From NCBI RefSeq assembly GCF_017591425.1, contig NW_024465777.1, positions 3,038,001 to 3,102,000 on the forward strand: 64,000 nt of DNA, read 5' to 3'. Source of the DNA: Ochotona curzoniae (Eukaryota; Chordata; Mammalia; Lagomorpha; Ochotonidae). Positions 33,846 to 44,617 of this stretch are shown here, one piece after another (positions within the stretch are counted from its first letter, which is position 1; each line of letters opens with the position of its first letter). The notes beneath the pieces are model-generated. The model was not told the origin of the DNA. It saw only the letters and a list, made by a program, of their open reading frames with translations, and did no database searches. The position numbers and the translations under genes are program-made.

Positions 33846-34899
33846 CTGCAAAAAAAAAAAGTAACATCCGGATCAGTTCCCAGTCCACCCAGCCGCCTCC
33901 AGTTTGTTTTTGGTTCACATCCGCTCCAAGGGGCAGTGAACAATCATCTCTTCTCAGCAAGCAAGCTGGTCCGGGAAGGAATTGAGTTGGGAGCCACCCC
34001 AGCCCATAGGAATGGATGGGGCCCTTATCTGTCCAGGCACAGATAACAGTCCTCACTTGACTGGCCGCAGGACACTGGGCAAGACCCGCTGCAGCCTTCA
34101 GCCACACCCTCCTGTCTCGTGGATAATGACGCCGGGGCCTTGGGGTCGTTAAGGACATGCTAGTGTCAGGATCCGGACTTTTAACAGGCTGACTGGGAGC
34201 GGCGCGAGCGCGTGACCCTAAGCACGGGGCCCACCGTCCGGTTCACAGAGGCTCTGGCAGCAGCTGGCTTTGCGCTAGCAGGTTCGTTGCCTTTTCACGC
34301 ACACACGCAACTCGTTCAAGCGTCTCCACGCACGCTGGGCACCAAGGGCGCGGAGGCAAACTCCTGGGACGCGGGGAGGAGTAGCCGAGCGAGCCTTCAA
34401 GCGTCAGGCTGGAGGCGAGGTCCGTGGAGCTGGGCTGGGTGCCTACCGCGTGCCCAGCCCGGCGTGCTCAGGCGCCCGCCAATTTCCCCCGTGTCCGAGG
34501 GTCGCGGACTGTGAGCTCGTGGGGGGTCTCGGAATGTGAGCTCCTGGGGTCTGTCCTCTTCCTGAAGACTCTCCAAGTTAGGTCGTGCGAAGTACCCTGA
34601 ATGCAGGAGGCGAGATTGGCCTCTGGCAGCGCCCAAACAGCGCCAAGTGGGGCTTGGGAATCCTGGGCGTCAGGAGCGAGAAGGGGTCTTGAGGTCTTCT
34701 GTAGAAGACACCCCGACTCCGCCTCTTCACAGCCGGGAACCCAGCAACGACTTTAAAATGCTTGGGGAGATATGTTAATTCTAGTGCCTTAAAAAAAAAG
34801 TCGGTAGAAGGAAAAAGCTATCTCCAAGGCGATGAAAACTTTCCGAAAAGTTTTACTGGAAGTCAGCTCCACCTAACAGGGGGAGCTGAGGGAGGTGGC
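33846..34899. other. Upstream flank of CLIC4, SINE-free
   Basis: About 1 kb of repeat-poor sequence with rising CpG content from about 34190. It contains a poly(A) at 34790. No exon recognised; distal promoter elements are likely but cannot be pinpointed. Confidence 0.5.
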
Positions 34900-35349
34900 C
34901 GCCCCAGGGAAGGTCGATGAGTCCCCGGACTCTGGCTCGGGGAGAGGGCGCCTCCCCGCCGCCCCCAGGCCGGCCGAGGCATGAGGTCACCTGGCTCCGG
35001 CCCAGCAGCAGCTGCGGAGGACGCGGCGGCGATGCGGAGGGAAGGCGGTGTCAGGCTCGGCCCCGGAGCGGGGAACGTCCCTCCGCCTCCCCGGGAGGCG
35101 CGGCCCGCCCACAGAGGCCACGCCCCTCCCGCGCCCTGGGCACGCCCCTTGTGCGCCTTCCAAGCTCCTGAGTGGCTCTTCCGCCGGCGCCAGCGCGGCC
35201 TCTCTGGCCTTTCCCCGGCCGAGGCCACGCCCCTCGAGCTCCGGCCGCGCCCTTTCCTCGGGAGAGTCCCGAGACGCCGCCTGGCCCTGGCCCCGCCCCC
35301 GGCGCGAGGCCCCGCCCCCGGCGCCCCGCCCCGCGGCTTGAAGCGGCTG

Positions 35350-35514
35350 GGGCTGCGGCCGCCTGCGAGTCGCTCGTGGGGCGTGGGGCGGTGCTGAGGG
35401 AGCCGAGGCCGCGGCCAGCTCGACGCCGGGAGTGTGTCCAGCGAGCGCAGCGCGCCGGGAGTCCGCAGCCAGAGCAGCCCCGGAGCCGAAGCCGCAGCAG
35501 CAGCCGAGCCGGCC
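35350..35514 (+). other. CLIC4: CLIC4 5' untranslated region (start approximate)
   Basis: Transcription most likely starts shortly downstream of the three GC boxes that end at 35332. No ATG occurs between there and 35515. The CLIC4 frame is closed by TGA at 35395-35397, so an upstream in-frame AUG start is excluded within this leader. The 5' end is not visible from sequence alone. Confidence 0.55.
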
Positions 35515-35586
35515 ATGGCGTTGTCGATGCCGCTGAACGGGCTCAAGGAGGAGGACAAAGAGCCCCTCATCGAGCTCTTCGTCAAG
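35515..35586 (+). CDS. CLIC4: CLIC4 coding exon 1 (first 24 codons)
   Basis: Encodes the N-terminus of chloride intracellular channel 4, reading MALSMPLNGLKEEDKEP..., followed by IELFVK at the exon end; I recall the human N-terminus as the same. CLIC4 is a glutathione-transferase-fold protein of about 253 residues that exists as a soluble form with glutaredoxin-like activity and as a membrane-associated form, and acts at the cytoskeleton, membranes and nucleus. Only the leader and first beta strand (LIELFVK) are here; the redox-active CPFS motif belongs to exon 2, outside the window. The start has a strong context (G at -3, G at +4). The exon ends in phase 0 at AAG|GTGAGC. Neighbours: CpG island around it, intron 1 after it. 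Confidence 0.97.
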
Positions 35587-36160
35587 GTGAGCGCCCGGCC
35601 CGGCCGGCCGAGGCCCGGGCTCCCGGCACGGGCGCTGGCGGGTGGGGGGCGGTGGCCCGCGGGGCCCCGGAAAGCGCCCCCCGCGCGGCGCCCGCACTCG
35701 GGTGGAGGGCGAGGTGAGGGCAGCGGCCGCGGCTCCCGGGCCGTCCCCTCCCCACCCCGGGCCCATTGTCTCGGGGCCACCCGCTGCTTCCCGCCTCCCG
35801 GGGCCGGGGCCGGGGTCGCCGGTCCGCCGGCCACGCGGGCTCCTGCGGACGCCGGAACAGCGTCCCGCGCCCCGGGGGTCGGGGAGAGCCCGCGGGGTGG
35901 GGGGCGAACCGCTCCGCCTCGGGCCGGGGTTCCCGTCCCCCACCCCCGGCCGGTCACCGGGCCAGAAACGCCCAACTTTTCTGACCGATTTTCGGAAGCA
36001 CCTCGGCTCCCCGCCCGTATGAAACTGAAACTTTAAATTTTGGATGCAATCTTGAAAAGAAAAGAAAAAAATAAATAAATGAGCGCGAGGGGCGGACGCT
36101 CCAACACCCCCCCCCCAGCGGACTGGGGTGCCCAGCGTGGGTTTCCTGGCCCCGGCGTTT

Positions 36161-36206
36161 GCCCCCCAACCCCATCCCACCCCACCCCACCCCACCCCAC
36201 CCCCCA
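36161..36206. repeat. (CCCCA)n C-rich tract
   Basis: About seven CCCCA/CCCAC-type units ending in CCCCCC. The minus strand carries successive G runs separated by single T's, so a G-quadruplex is plausible about 575 bp after exon 1. Confidence 0.9.
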
Positions 36207-36350
36207 TCTGCGTTTCTCCCTCCGGCTGCTGCGACGTTGGGCTGCGCCGCTTGGTCGTGCGAGCCCTATTGTTGCCGAGGGAAAACTGTTGCGGGCGAGA
36301 AGTCCTGCCTGGCTTTGCGGAGCTGACTCCTGCCGCGCCCGTGGCTTCGG

Positions 36351-37774
36351 TGTTTAGTTCCTGGGACTGCCCTGGCTGCTCGCCGAGCCTTCCCGCGACC
36401 CTTTCCGTGTCTCTTTAATAGTTTCCAGAGTGGTAAAGGAGAGAGCGCGAGGGCAGAAGTTACAAACATCTGGATGCGGCTGCTCCACCGAAAATGGCCT
36501 TCAAGTCTGGGACAGTGTTTGAGCTGCTTCTAAAACGCTGCTCATTTGGAGCCAGGCAGCGTACTGGAAAGTTAACAGGGATCTAGAGTTACTTGGTTCT
36601 TTTCTTCTTCTTTTTTTTTTTCCTTTCCCCTGAGCGTTTCTGTTAGAGAGATGTGGGAGGGTGTGTTTAAGAGGGAAGAAATGGCCCACAGCTGATGGAA
36701 GGGCCTTTATTTTAGGGTTTTCTTGCAATCGTGGATTTGAGAAACTTGTTAGTCCAGGAGAGTCCGACGGCTTGATAGAAGCCCGTTGTGTCAGGAGCCT
36801 CAGCTACTTGGGGGTGGCAGACACAACGCTTGAAAGTATAGAGAATGTCGGGGCCCTGTAAGGAAGGGAAAGGAAAGAGGGGGAGTAAAAAGCCAGCTGG
36901 CAAGGGCGGAGGATGAGTACCAGACTAGACCGAGGTAGGAACAGGAAGGAATTGTGGTGATGCAGGCTACACGCAGCAATAATTAGAGAGCGGGGCTACC
37001 GAGGGGCAGTGTTACCATTGGGAATGAGGGGTGTTGTCAGTTACAGCTTCCAGTCGGCAGCACCCCGGAGCTCCCATCCACACAGGAAGGCTGAAGGAGA
37101 GGAAGGTGCTGGCTTAGGCAGCACCTGTGCCAACACTGGAAACGCACAAGATTAGTGTGGCCCAGTACAAGGACCCCACTGGAATTTGTGAAGTGCGTCA
37201 TGGCCCCGCTGGCTCTAACTTGAGCTTTAGTCAGAAGGAGGGGCTCGTGCTGCGCTGTTCCCCAGACTCAAGGCACCTGCACCCTTCTCCTCGCTGGCAT
37301 TCCAACTCAACTGCTTAGCACAGTGCTGGGTGGCTGAGAACCAGGGTTCAAGTTCCAGTTGTTCGCTGGCTTGGTGGAGTTGCGCACCAGATTTTTTGTT
37401 GTTGTTGTTTGTTTTCTCTCTTCAACCTTTACTTTCTTCATTTGTAAAGTGAGAGGTGAAATGTTTTTTGCTGCTCCGTGATTCAACTCAGGCTACACTT
37501 TGCACTGCTGGAGACCAGATGCGTTGCTTGAAAGGGGGTGAGAAGGAAAGGGTAACAGTGATAAACAGTAGTCTTGCTTTGTTCGCAAAGCCTGTATATG
37601 GAAAATGCAAATGGGGGGAAATACCCTTGTAAATATAGTTGCCTTGAACGCCATGTGGGGCAGAGGCCGTGTTTGTCCAGCATGGTGTGTTCAAACAGTG
37701 TTTATTGTTCTGCCAAGAGCTGTCTGAGTTCGTAGGAGAAAACTGCTGTTAGACGAAATTCATTGGAGGTGCTA
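36351..37774. other. Intron 1, proximal unique DNA with MIR piece
   Basis: Repeat-poor sequence after the CpG island. A MIR-like piece lies at about 37315-37470 (GAACCAGGGTTCAAGTTCCA, TTCATTTGTAAAGTGAGAGG). No alternative exon is recognisable. Confidence 0.5.
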
Positions 37775-37918
37775 GGGGACACAGTGGAGGGCCAGGGGGT
37801 GAGGGGACGCAGTGGCAGGGCCAGGGGGTGATGGGACGCAGTGGCAGGGCCAGGGGGTGAGGGGACGCAGTGGCAGGGCCAGGGGGTGAGGGGACGCAGT
37901 GGCAGGGCCAGGGGGTGA
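37775..37918. repeat. 29-bp minisatellite, five units
   Basis: One 28-bp and four 29-bp units of GGGGACGCAGTGGCAGGGCC plus AGGGGGTGA, at 37775, 37803, 37832, 37861 and 37890. Units 2, 4 and 5 are identical; unit 3 differs at its first base. Each unit has three or more G runs. Confidence 0.97.
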
Positions 37919-38020
37919 GTCTCGCTGCCCAGACTGAGATTTCAACTTGGAGAGCAATGACTCAGGACATTGTCACATAGTGTGACAAGATTCACAGCCC
38001 GATTCCTTCCTTGTGGCGAT

Positions 38021-38327
38021 ATATATATATATATAGATTTATTTGCAGAGAGACCAGGAGATACAAAGACAGACCTTCCATCCCTTGGTTCACTGCTCAA
38101 ATGGTCACAAATGCAGAGCTGGGTGGTCTGAGGCCCAGGAGCCAGGAGCTTCTTCTGAGTCTCATGTGGGTACAGGAGCCCATGGATTGGACCATCTTTT
38201 GCTGCCTTCCCAGGCACATTAGCAGGGAACTGAATCAGAAGTGGAACAACCAGGATTTGAACCAGTGCTCTTATGGGATACTGGGACTACAGGCAGAGGT
38301 TTAACTCACTGTGCCACAGCTCTGATC
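38021..38327 (-). repeat. CSINE, minus strand, with (AT)n tail
   Basis: An (AT)n run (38021-38034) replaces the usual poly(T). The body runs to CACTGTGCCACAGCTCTGAT. Older type. Confidence 0.82.
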
Positions 38328-38342
38328 CTATGGGGAGAAATC

Positions 38343-38680
38343 TTTTTAATGATTTATTTATTTTTATTGGAAAGTCAGATACATAGAGAGGGGAGGAGTG
38401 ACAGAGGAAGATCCTCCGTCCACTGATTCACTCTCCAAGTGGCTGCAATGGCCAGAGCTGAGCCAATTCAAATCCGGTAGCATGTAGCCTCTTCTGGGTC
38501 TCGCATGTGGGTGCAGGGTCCCAAGGTTTTGGACCATCTTCTACTCCTTCTACTCCTTCCCCAGGCCAGAAGCAGGGAGCTGGAAGGGAAGTGGGGCCAC
38601 CGGGATATGAATAGGCACTCATATGGGATTCTGGCACATGCAAATGAGGACTTTAGCCACTAGGCTACTGTTCTGGGTTT
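38343..38680 (-). repeat. CSINE, minus strand
   Basis: TTTTAATGATTTATTTATTT start and TAGGCTACTGTTCTGGGTTT end; contains a CTACTCCTTCTACTCCTT duplication within the body. Confidence 0.9.
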
Positions 38681-38689
38681 GAAAAAATT

Positions 38690-38870
38690 TTTAAAAGAAG
38701 TTTATTTCTAATCTGGTTGAAAGGCAGAGAGATCTTCCTTCTGCTGGTTCACTACCCAAGTGCCGGTGGGAGCCGGGGCTGGGCCAGACTGAAGCCAGGA
38801 GCTCGGCGCTCCATGAAGGAGGTGGAGGTGCAAGCCCTTGAGTCGCCTCCCAGGAAGCATCAGAGGAGGC
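38690..38870 (-). repeat. CSINE 3' part, old, minus strand
   Basis: AAAGAAGTTTATTTCTAATC start; recognisable to about GAAGCCAGGAGCTCGGCGCT, then diverges. Confidence 0.6.
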
Positions 38871-39627
38871 GATGTCTGAGGTGGAGGAGTCGAGACTGGA
38901 GTGCATACTTCTGTACGGGTGTAGCATCTCCAGCAGTTTGTCACTCAGTGAACTTTTGGAACCATCCACTGTTAGGGTGACTTATGTATGCTAACCTTTA
39001 ACTAGGAACTGAGTAGTTCCTTAGAATTGGTGTGACTGCTGCCAAGTCTGCTAACTCAGTTTGTTCCAAGGCACGTCTCTGAAAGCTCTCTGTGCTGCGT
39101 CTGCACAGCTGGGATATTGATGGACCAACCTGTGACAATGAATTAAAAATACGTGGAGTGGTTTTTAGTGCACAGCAAGTAGATACGTGCGCTGTGTCAT
39201 TTTGTCTGTGTTTACACGCAGACCTGCCATCTGGGTGGACAGTGAAGTCCCTGAGGGCAGAGTAGGTCTGTGTTGTTCAAAGTGCCCGCAGTAGAAGAGG
39301 CTGCCGTGTGTTGGGCACAGGTTGCGCCCTCCTCTGCTGAGCATGCTCTTGTCTGGGTATGTACCTGCCATGCTGTACCTGCCAAGCCTTGGAACTGGAA
39401 CCCTCTTATATTCTGTGGGTCCAAGTCCCACATCGTGGCACTTTGTCTCAGTCTCGATAGCTTCCAGTCTCCAAAACCCCAGGCAATTTTTAGCTACTTC
39501 TTTCTTTTTTTTTCCATGATTTAGTTCTAACCTTTTAATGTATCTACCATATTTTCCACCCATGTTTCTGTTAGGCTGTGTCCAGAATTGGGGTAGCCAA
39601 GGTTTCTCTTTGGGTAAAAGTAGATGG
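38871..39627. other. Intron 1 unique DNA, no exon seen
   Basis: Nothing recognised. Contains TTTCTTTTTTTTTCC-type runs near 39500. Confidence 0.5.
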
Positions 39628-39942
39628 ATCCTGGTGCAGTAGCTTACCGGCCAAAGTCTTCACCTTGCACATGCTGGGATCCCACGTAAATGCAGGTTCT
39701 AATCCCGGCAGCCCTGCTTCTGATCCAGCTCCCTGCTTGTGGCCTGGGAAAGCAGTCAAGGACGGCCTTGTTATCTTGCACCTGTATGGGAGACTTGGAA
39801 GAAGCTCTTGGCTCCTGTCTCCGGATTGGCTCAGCTCTGGCCATTGTGGCCACTTGGGGAGTGAATCAGCGGATGGAAGTTCTTCCTCTCTGTCTCACCT
39901 CCACTCTGTATGTCTTAGTTTAAAAAAGAAAAAAAGAATCTT
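39628..39942 (+). repeat. CSINE
   Basis: ATCCTGGTGCAGTAGCTTAC head, GCCTGGGAAAGCAGTCAAGG body, degenerate A-rich tail. Confidence 0.9.
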
Positions 39943-40768
39943 AAGAAGAAAAAAAAAAGGAGTTGCTAAGTCTTACATGAGATAAGGAGAGAAGTGGAGA
40001 AGAGACAGACTTTTTTGATTTTTTCATTGGCTTACACAAGCCCAGCCCTTGTTGGCCCCCGCTGGTGGCTTTGGTTGAAGTGAGGGTGTTTCTGAGCTCT
40101 GAGAGGCGGGGTGATGCAGTGTGTAAGAACACTGTTGATCTTGAGATTTGGCAGGAGGCTCTGATGTGCATGGCTCTGGCGCCAGACTGCTTGGCTTGAA
40201 TCTGGCCTCTCCTAATATGCCAGACCAAATCCTTCAGCTCTCACTTCTTCCGGGTCTTGACTTTTAATATTAGGTTAGCACACAGTAACGTTTGTACAGG
40301 GTTTGCCAGGCCGATTCACTGATTGTGTATTAATTTGAGTTGTCCCCGGCGCTGTAATAAGTAGTGCTTGCCAAGCGATGGTGCAGACAAGAGACCCGTT
40401 TCCTTCTTTGTTCTCTAGCAGTCCAGAAGGTGTTAGAGACATTGATTTCCTTCTAACTTGGGGAGCCAGGCTCTTTGCAGCTTGCTCCCACCACATTATC
40501 CTCTGAGTTGTCCACGCTGCTGGCTGATCAGTTTGGGTGCAGCCAGTGGGAAGAGGAGGATGGGTGGAAGCCCACGTTCGCCCAGTGCTTCTGGTTGTCG
40601 CTGCCTCTTGGTCCTGTGGTGGAGAACATCACAACCCTTCATTTAAGTTCAGTAGAGATGTCTGGTTGTAAAAGACTAGCGAAATTGTTTGGTCCAGTCA
40701 AGATAACCACAGGTAGGATTTGAAAGTTATTAACGCTAATTTAATAACTTAAAATATAGGCTAATTTT
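39943..40768. other. Intron 1 unique DNA with MIR piece
   Basis: A MIR-like tract lies at about 40140-40260 (CATGGCTCTGGCGCCAGACT, then GCTTGGCTTGAATCTGG). No exon. Confidence 0.5.
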
Positions 40769-41001
40769 AAAAAAAAGATTTCTTTAAAAAGTAGAATTAG
40801 GGAAAGATGCACAGAAAGCTCTTCTTCCACTCGGCCCCCAATGGCCTGGATGAGGAGCCAGGTGGAAGCCAGGTGCCTTGGAACTTCATCTGGGTATTCC
40901 ATGAAGGTGCAGGGGCCCAAGCTGGAACTGCAGCTGGCACTCATATGGGATGCCAGATTCGCAGGTGTTGGCATAATCCACTGCACCACAACACTGTCTT
41001 C
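40769..41001 (-). repeat. CSINE, old, minus strand
   Basis: AAAAAAGATTTCTTTAAAAA start and CCACTGCACCACAACACTGT near the head; internally deleted. Confidence 0.65.
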
Positions 41002-41358
41002 AAGCAGACTCATTTCTAGGTTGATGATTCTAATGACTCAAGAATGACATTATAAATATCCAAATGGCCATGGGCAGAATAAAGGGTCCCCACCCTAGTA
41101 AGTGGTGGTAACTATCGTCTAGCCACGTACTACGGAACGCGTGAGAGTGCTTGTCATACGAGGAACACCTGCTTTTGCCATTGTAATAGTGTTTTCTCCC
41201 TTATTGCTACTACTGAGAGGCAGTGAGAGGTCGGAGTTGTGATGCAGCAAATGAAGTCAGACTAACACTCTGCTTCCTGGGTGCTCCCAGTCGCCTTAGC
41301 CCCTACTTCCCCAAGGTCATCATTGTTTTCTTTCCAATACAATTTATTATTATTTCTT
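41002..41358. other. Intron 1 unique DNA, no exon seen
   Basis: Nothing recognised. Confidence 0.45.
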
Positions 41359-41682
41359 AAAAGATTTATTTATTTTTATTACAAAGTCAGATATACAGAG
41401 AGAGAGAGAGAGAGGTAGAGCTTCCCTCCGATGATTCACTCCCCAAGTGAACGCAACGGCCGGTGCTGTGCTGATCCGGAGCCAGGAGCCAAGAACTTCT
41501 TCCGGGTCTTCCACACGGGTGCAGGGTCCCAAAGCTTTGGGCTGTCCTCGACTGCTTTCCCAGGCCACAAGCAGGGAGCTGGATGGGAAGTGGAGCTGCC
41601 GGGGTATGAATTGCCACCCATATGGGATCCCGGCGCATTCAGGGTGAGGACTTTAGCCACTAGGCTACCTTGCGGGGCCCAC
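41359..41682 (-). repeat. CSINE, minus strand
   Basis: TAAAAGATTTATTTATTTTT start, (GA)n expansion in the tail-proximal part, TAGGCTACCTTGCGGGGCCC end. Confidence 0.93.
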
Positions 41683-42135
41683 TTCTTTCTTTAGGTATAA
41701 ATTGACACCTTTGAAAGAGGAAGGAAGGGAACGCTTTGCATCTGTGGTCTTAAAGGGACATGGCTTTTGAAGCTGAGGATGAGACGTTTTCTAGGTTTGT
41801 TTGTTCTCAACATTGTTTGTTGGGTTGCGTTCTGTGCTGCAGCTGCCCAGGTGAGATGTGAGTGGGTGACACAGAGGGCAGACTCTCGGGGCACGCTGGT
41901 TTGAAGTGGGAGTCCTTGATGTTTTAATTCAGGGACAGGCTTCAAGCCTTTCCTCTTTTCAAACAGGACACACGGAATGACATTACTATAGGAAATAATG
42001 CTAATAAGAACTTTGTTCTAATTATAGAACAAAAGCAAGTGTGGCTCAAGACAGTGTTACCTTGAATTTAATTGGTTTGACATTCATTTGAGGTTTCCAG
42101 AAGGGACAGTATGGGGGATAGAAATTAAAGTTAAG
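41683..42135. other. Intron 1 unique DNA, no exon seen
   Basis: Nothing recognised; AT-rich after 41970. Confidence 0.45.
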
Positions 42136-42302
42136 GGCCTGGCACAGTAGCCTGGTAGCTAAAGTCTTCTCCTGGCTTCAGATCGGCTCAGCTCTGGCTG
42201 TTGTGGCCACTTGGGGAGTGAATCAGTAATTGGAAGATCTTCCTTTCTGTCTTTCCCTGTATATCTGACTTTCCAATGAAAAAAAAAAAAACTTAAAAAA
42301 GT
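42136..42302 (+). repeat. CSINE with large internal deletion
   Basis: The head GGGCCTGGCACAGTAGCCTG reads to GTCTTCT, then jumps to CCTGGCTTCAGATCGGCTCA, skipping about 160 bp of body; the right end and A-tail are normal. Confidence 0.88.
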
Positions 42303-42428
42303 TAAGTTGTGAATTAATGGAAAATTTGTTCTTGCTGCTTTTGCCTATGCTCTGCCTGAATATTTATTTAGCTATACTACTTTTGGCAAAGGCCACAGTG
42401 TGATTTTGGTTAAATGTAAAATTCTGAG

Positions 42429-43094
42429 CCTGGTGCGATAGCGTAGTGGTTAAGGTCCTTGCCTTTCATGTCCTTGCCGGGATCCCATAGGGTTGCCAGT
42501 TCTAATCTCGGCAGCCCTGCTTCCCATCTAGCTCCCTGCTTGTGGCCTGGGAAAGCAGTCAAGGACGGCCCAAAGCCTTGGGACCCTGCACCCACATGGG
42601 AGACCTAGAAGAAGCTCCTGGCTCTTGGCTTTGGATCAGCTCAGCTCCAGCCATTGTGCTCACTTGGGGAGTGAATCATCGGATGGAAGATTTTCCTCTC
42701 TGTCTCTCCTCTGTATATCCTCATTTCCAATAAAAATAAAATAAATCTTTAAAAAAATAAATAAATGGGGGCCCGGCGCGGTGGTGCAAGTGGTTAAGTC
42801 CTCGCCTTGCACGCCCGGGATCCCATGTGGGCGCCGGTTCTATCCCGGCAGCCCCGCTTCCCTTCCAGCTCCCTGCCTGTGGCCTGGGAAAGCAGTCGAG
42901 GACGGCCCAAAGCTTTGGGAACCTGCACCCGCGTGGGAGACCAGAAGAGGCTCCTGGCTTCGGATCAGCATAGCATTGGCCGTTGCGGCCGCCTGGGGAG
43001 TGAACCATCCGATGGAAGATCTTCCTCTCTGTCTCTCCTCTCTGTATATCCGCCTTTCCAATAAAAAAATAATAAGAAATAAATCTTTTAAAAA
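42429..43094 (+). repeat. Two CSINEs, the second in the A-tail of the first
   Basis: The compound insertion is bounded by a 17-bp target-site duplication, AAATGTAAAATTCTGAG, at 42412-42428 and 43095-43111. The first SINE runs to about 42765 and the second from about 42768 to 43092. Since the duplication encloses both, the second inserted into the tail of the first. Confidence 0.93.
42768..43092 (+). repeat. CSINE, young GCAAGTGG subfamily, inserted in a SINE tail
   Basis: GGGGCCCGGCGCGGTGGTGC then AAGTGGTTAAGTCC; body contains GCATAGCATTGGCCGTTGCG and ATCCGCCTTTCC, the features shared by the youngest copies. Confidence 0.93.
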
Positions 43095-43111
43095 AAATGT
43101 AAAATTCTGAG

Positions 43112-43670
43112 AGAAAGGGACCCCAAATGAAGGAACCAGAAGGCTTTTGAGTCAACGGGACTGAACACGTAAGTATTCTAACACGGCATGAATGTGACGG
43201 GGGAGCGGCACTTGGGGGAAGCCGGCTGCCCGCAGTGTGACAGTAGGTTTGGAAGGATGCCTGAGAGGGGCCGAAAAGCCAGGCAAGGTTGGTGAGCAAG
43301 GCCTTCTCACTTCCTCGCAGGATGGTGAGTCCTTGAGGGGCAGGGTGGGAACTGTGTTTCAGCCATGAATTAAGATTTTGGTCAAGTAGCGGAGTAAGCC
43401 AGGAGAAGTGTTACCTTTTTTAGAGTCTCACGGGGCTTGGGAAGGGAGTTGCTGCGGGAAAAATCACACTTGGGTTTTGATGACAAAACATCCAAGTTGA
43501 CTTTAACAGAAGTCTAAATTTGGGAAATTAGTTTGTAAATTTCCTTGTAACTTTCAATACTGATGTCCTTTTTGAGACTTGGCTGTTGTGCCTTACTGGT
43601 CGTACCAACTTTTGCTAGAAGGAATATCAATTAGCCTTATTATGACTTTTTCCATTTAGAATATCTAAGA
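43112..43670. other. Intron 1 unique DNA, no exon seen
   Basis: Nothing recognised. Confidence 0.45.
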
Positions 43671-43998
43671 GGGCCTGGCACAATGGCCTAGAGCTAAAGT
43701 CCTCTCCTTGAACGTGCTGGAATCCCATATGGACGCTGGTTCTAATCCCAGTTGCCCTGCATCCCAGCCAGCTCTCTGCTTCTGGCCTGGGAAAGCAGTC
43801 GAGAATGGCCTAAAGACTTGGGACCCTGCACCCGTGTGGGAGACCCGGAAAGAAGTTCCTGGCTCCTGGTTTTGGGTCTGCACAGCACCGGCCATTGTGG
43901 CCCCTTGGGGAATGAATCAGCGGACGGAAGATCTTCCTGTCTGTCTCTCCTCCTCTCTGTATATCTGACTTTGCAATAAAAATAAATACATTAAAAAA
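43671..43998 (+). repeat. CSINE, full length
   Basis: GGGCCTGGCACAATGGCCTA head, GCAGTCGAGAATGGCCTAAA body, TTGCAATAAAAATAAATACA tail. Confidence 0.93.
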
Positions 43999-44131
43999 TA
44001 CAACTGTAGAAAAAATTTAAAAATATAAAAGAAACTATATTCATCTAATTATAATTTTATGAAAGGAACTTAATGTAGTTAAGTAAGACTCGAAAATTGT
44101 GTCTAAGATGGACTAGAAGTATTTCAACTTT

Positions 44132-44466
44132 TTTTAAAAGATTTATTTATTTAATTGGAAAGGCAGATGTACAGAGAGGAGGAGAGACAGAGAGGAAGAT
44201 CTTCCGTCCGATGATTCACTCCCCAAGTGAGCGCAATGGCTGGTGCTGTGCCAGTCAGAAGCCAGGAGCCTGGAGCTAGGAGCTCTTCTGGTCTCCCACA
44301 CGGGTGCAAGGTCCCAAGGCTTTGGGCTGTCCTTGACTGCTTTCCTAGGCCACGAGCAGGGAGCTGGATGGGAAGTGGGGCAGCCAGGATTAGAACCAAC
44401 ACCTATATGGGATCCTGGCGCTTGCAAGGAGAGGATTTTAACCACTATGCTATCGTTTCGGGCCCC
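44132..44466 (-). repeat. CSINE, minus strand
   Basis: TTTTAAAAGATTTATTTATT start, TATGCTATCGTTTCGGGCCCC end. A duplicated GAGCCTGGAGCTAGGAGCTC lies in the body. Confidence 0.93.
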
Positions 44467-44617
44467 TCTGTGTACTTTTAAAATTTTCTCCCAAAGATAT
44501 TTTGCTTTATTGAAACTTACGTACATTGTACTTGTAAGCTAGGAGTATAACATATTTTTCTCCCTCTTTTTGTTATGAAATTAATGTATCCAGCTTCTCG
44601 CGTAAAATATTCAATTA

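Larger units (their letters stand above)
34900..36350 (+). promoter_or_regulatory. CLIC4: CLIC4 CpG-island promoter
   Basis: Dense CpG and GC content around exon 1, with no TATA box at a sensible distance. Sp1-type boxes CCCCGCCCCC lie at 35291-35300 and 35310-35319, GCCCCGCCCC at 35323-35332, and KLF/CACCC-type CCACGCCCC at about 35119 and 35225 with a related CACGCCCC near 35149. This is the architecture of a broadly expressed gene with dispersed initiation. Both strands are open over long stretches because stop codons are rare in such GC-rich DNA, so long frames here carry no weight. Confidence 0.9.

Noticed and set aside
1..34900. Search for SRRM1 exons or a processed pseudogene in the upstream part
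   Set aside because: No Ser/Arg-rich or other recognisable coding segment was found. The SRRM1 relationship is from known synteny only.
34863..36207. Two long minus-strand frames (370 and 406 codons) across the CLIC4 CpG island
   Set aside because: Low-complexity Arg/Pro/Gly/Ala-rich translations typical of GC-rich DNA, where stop codons are rare. They lie opposite the CLIC4 first exon and resemble no protein I know. A divergent non-coding transcript is possible but not shown.
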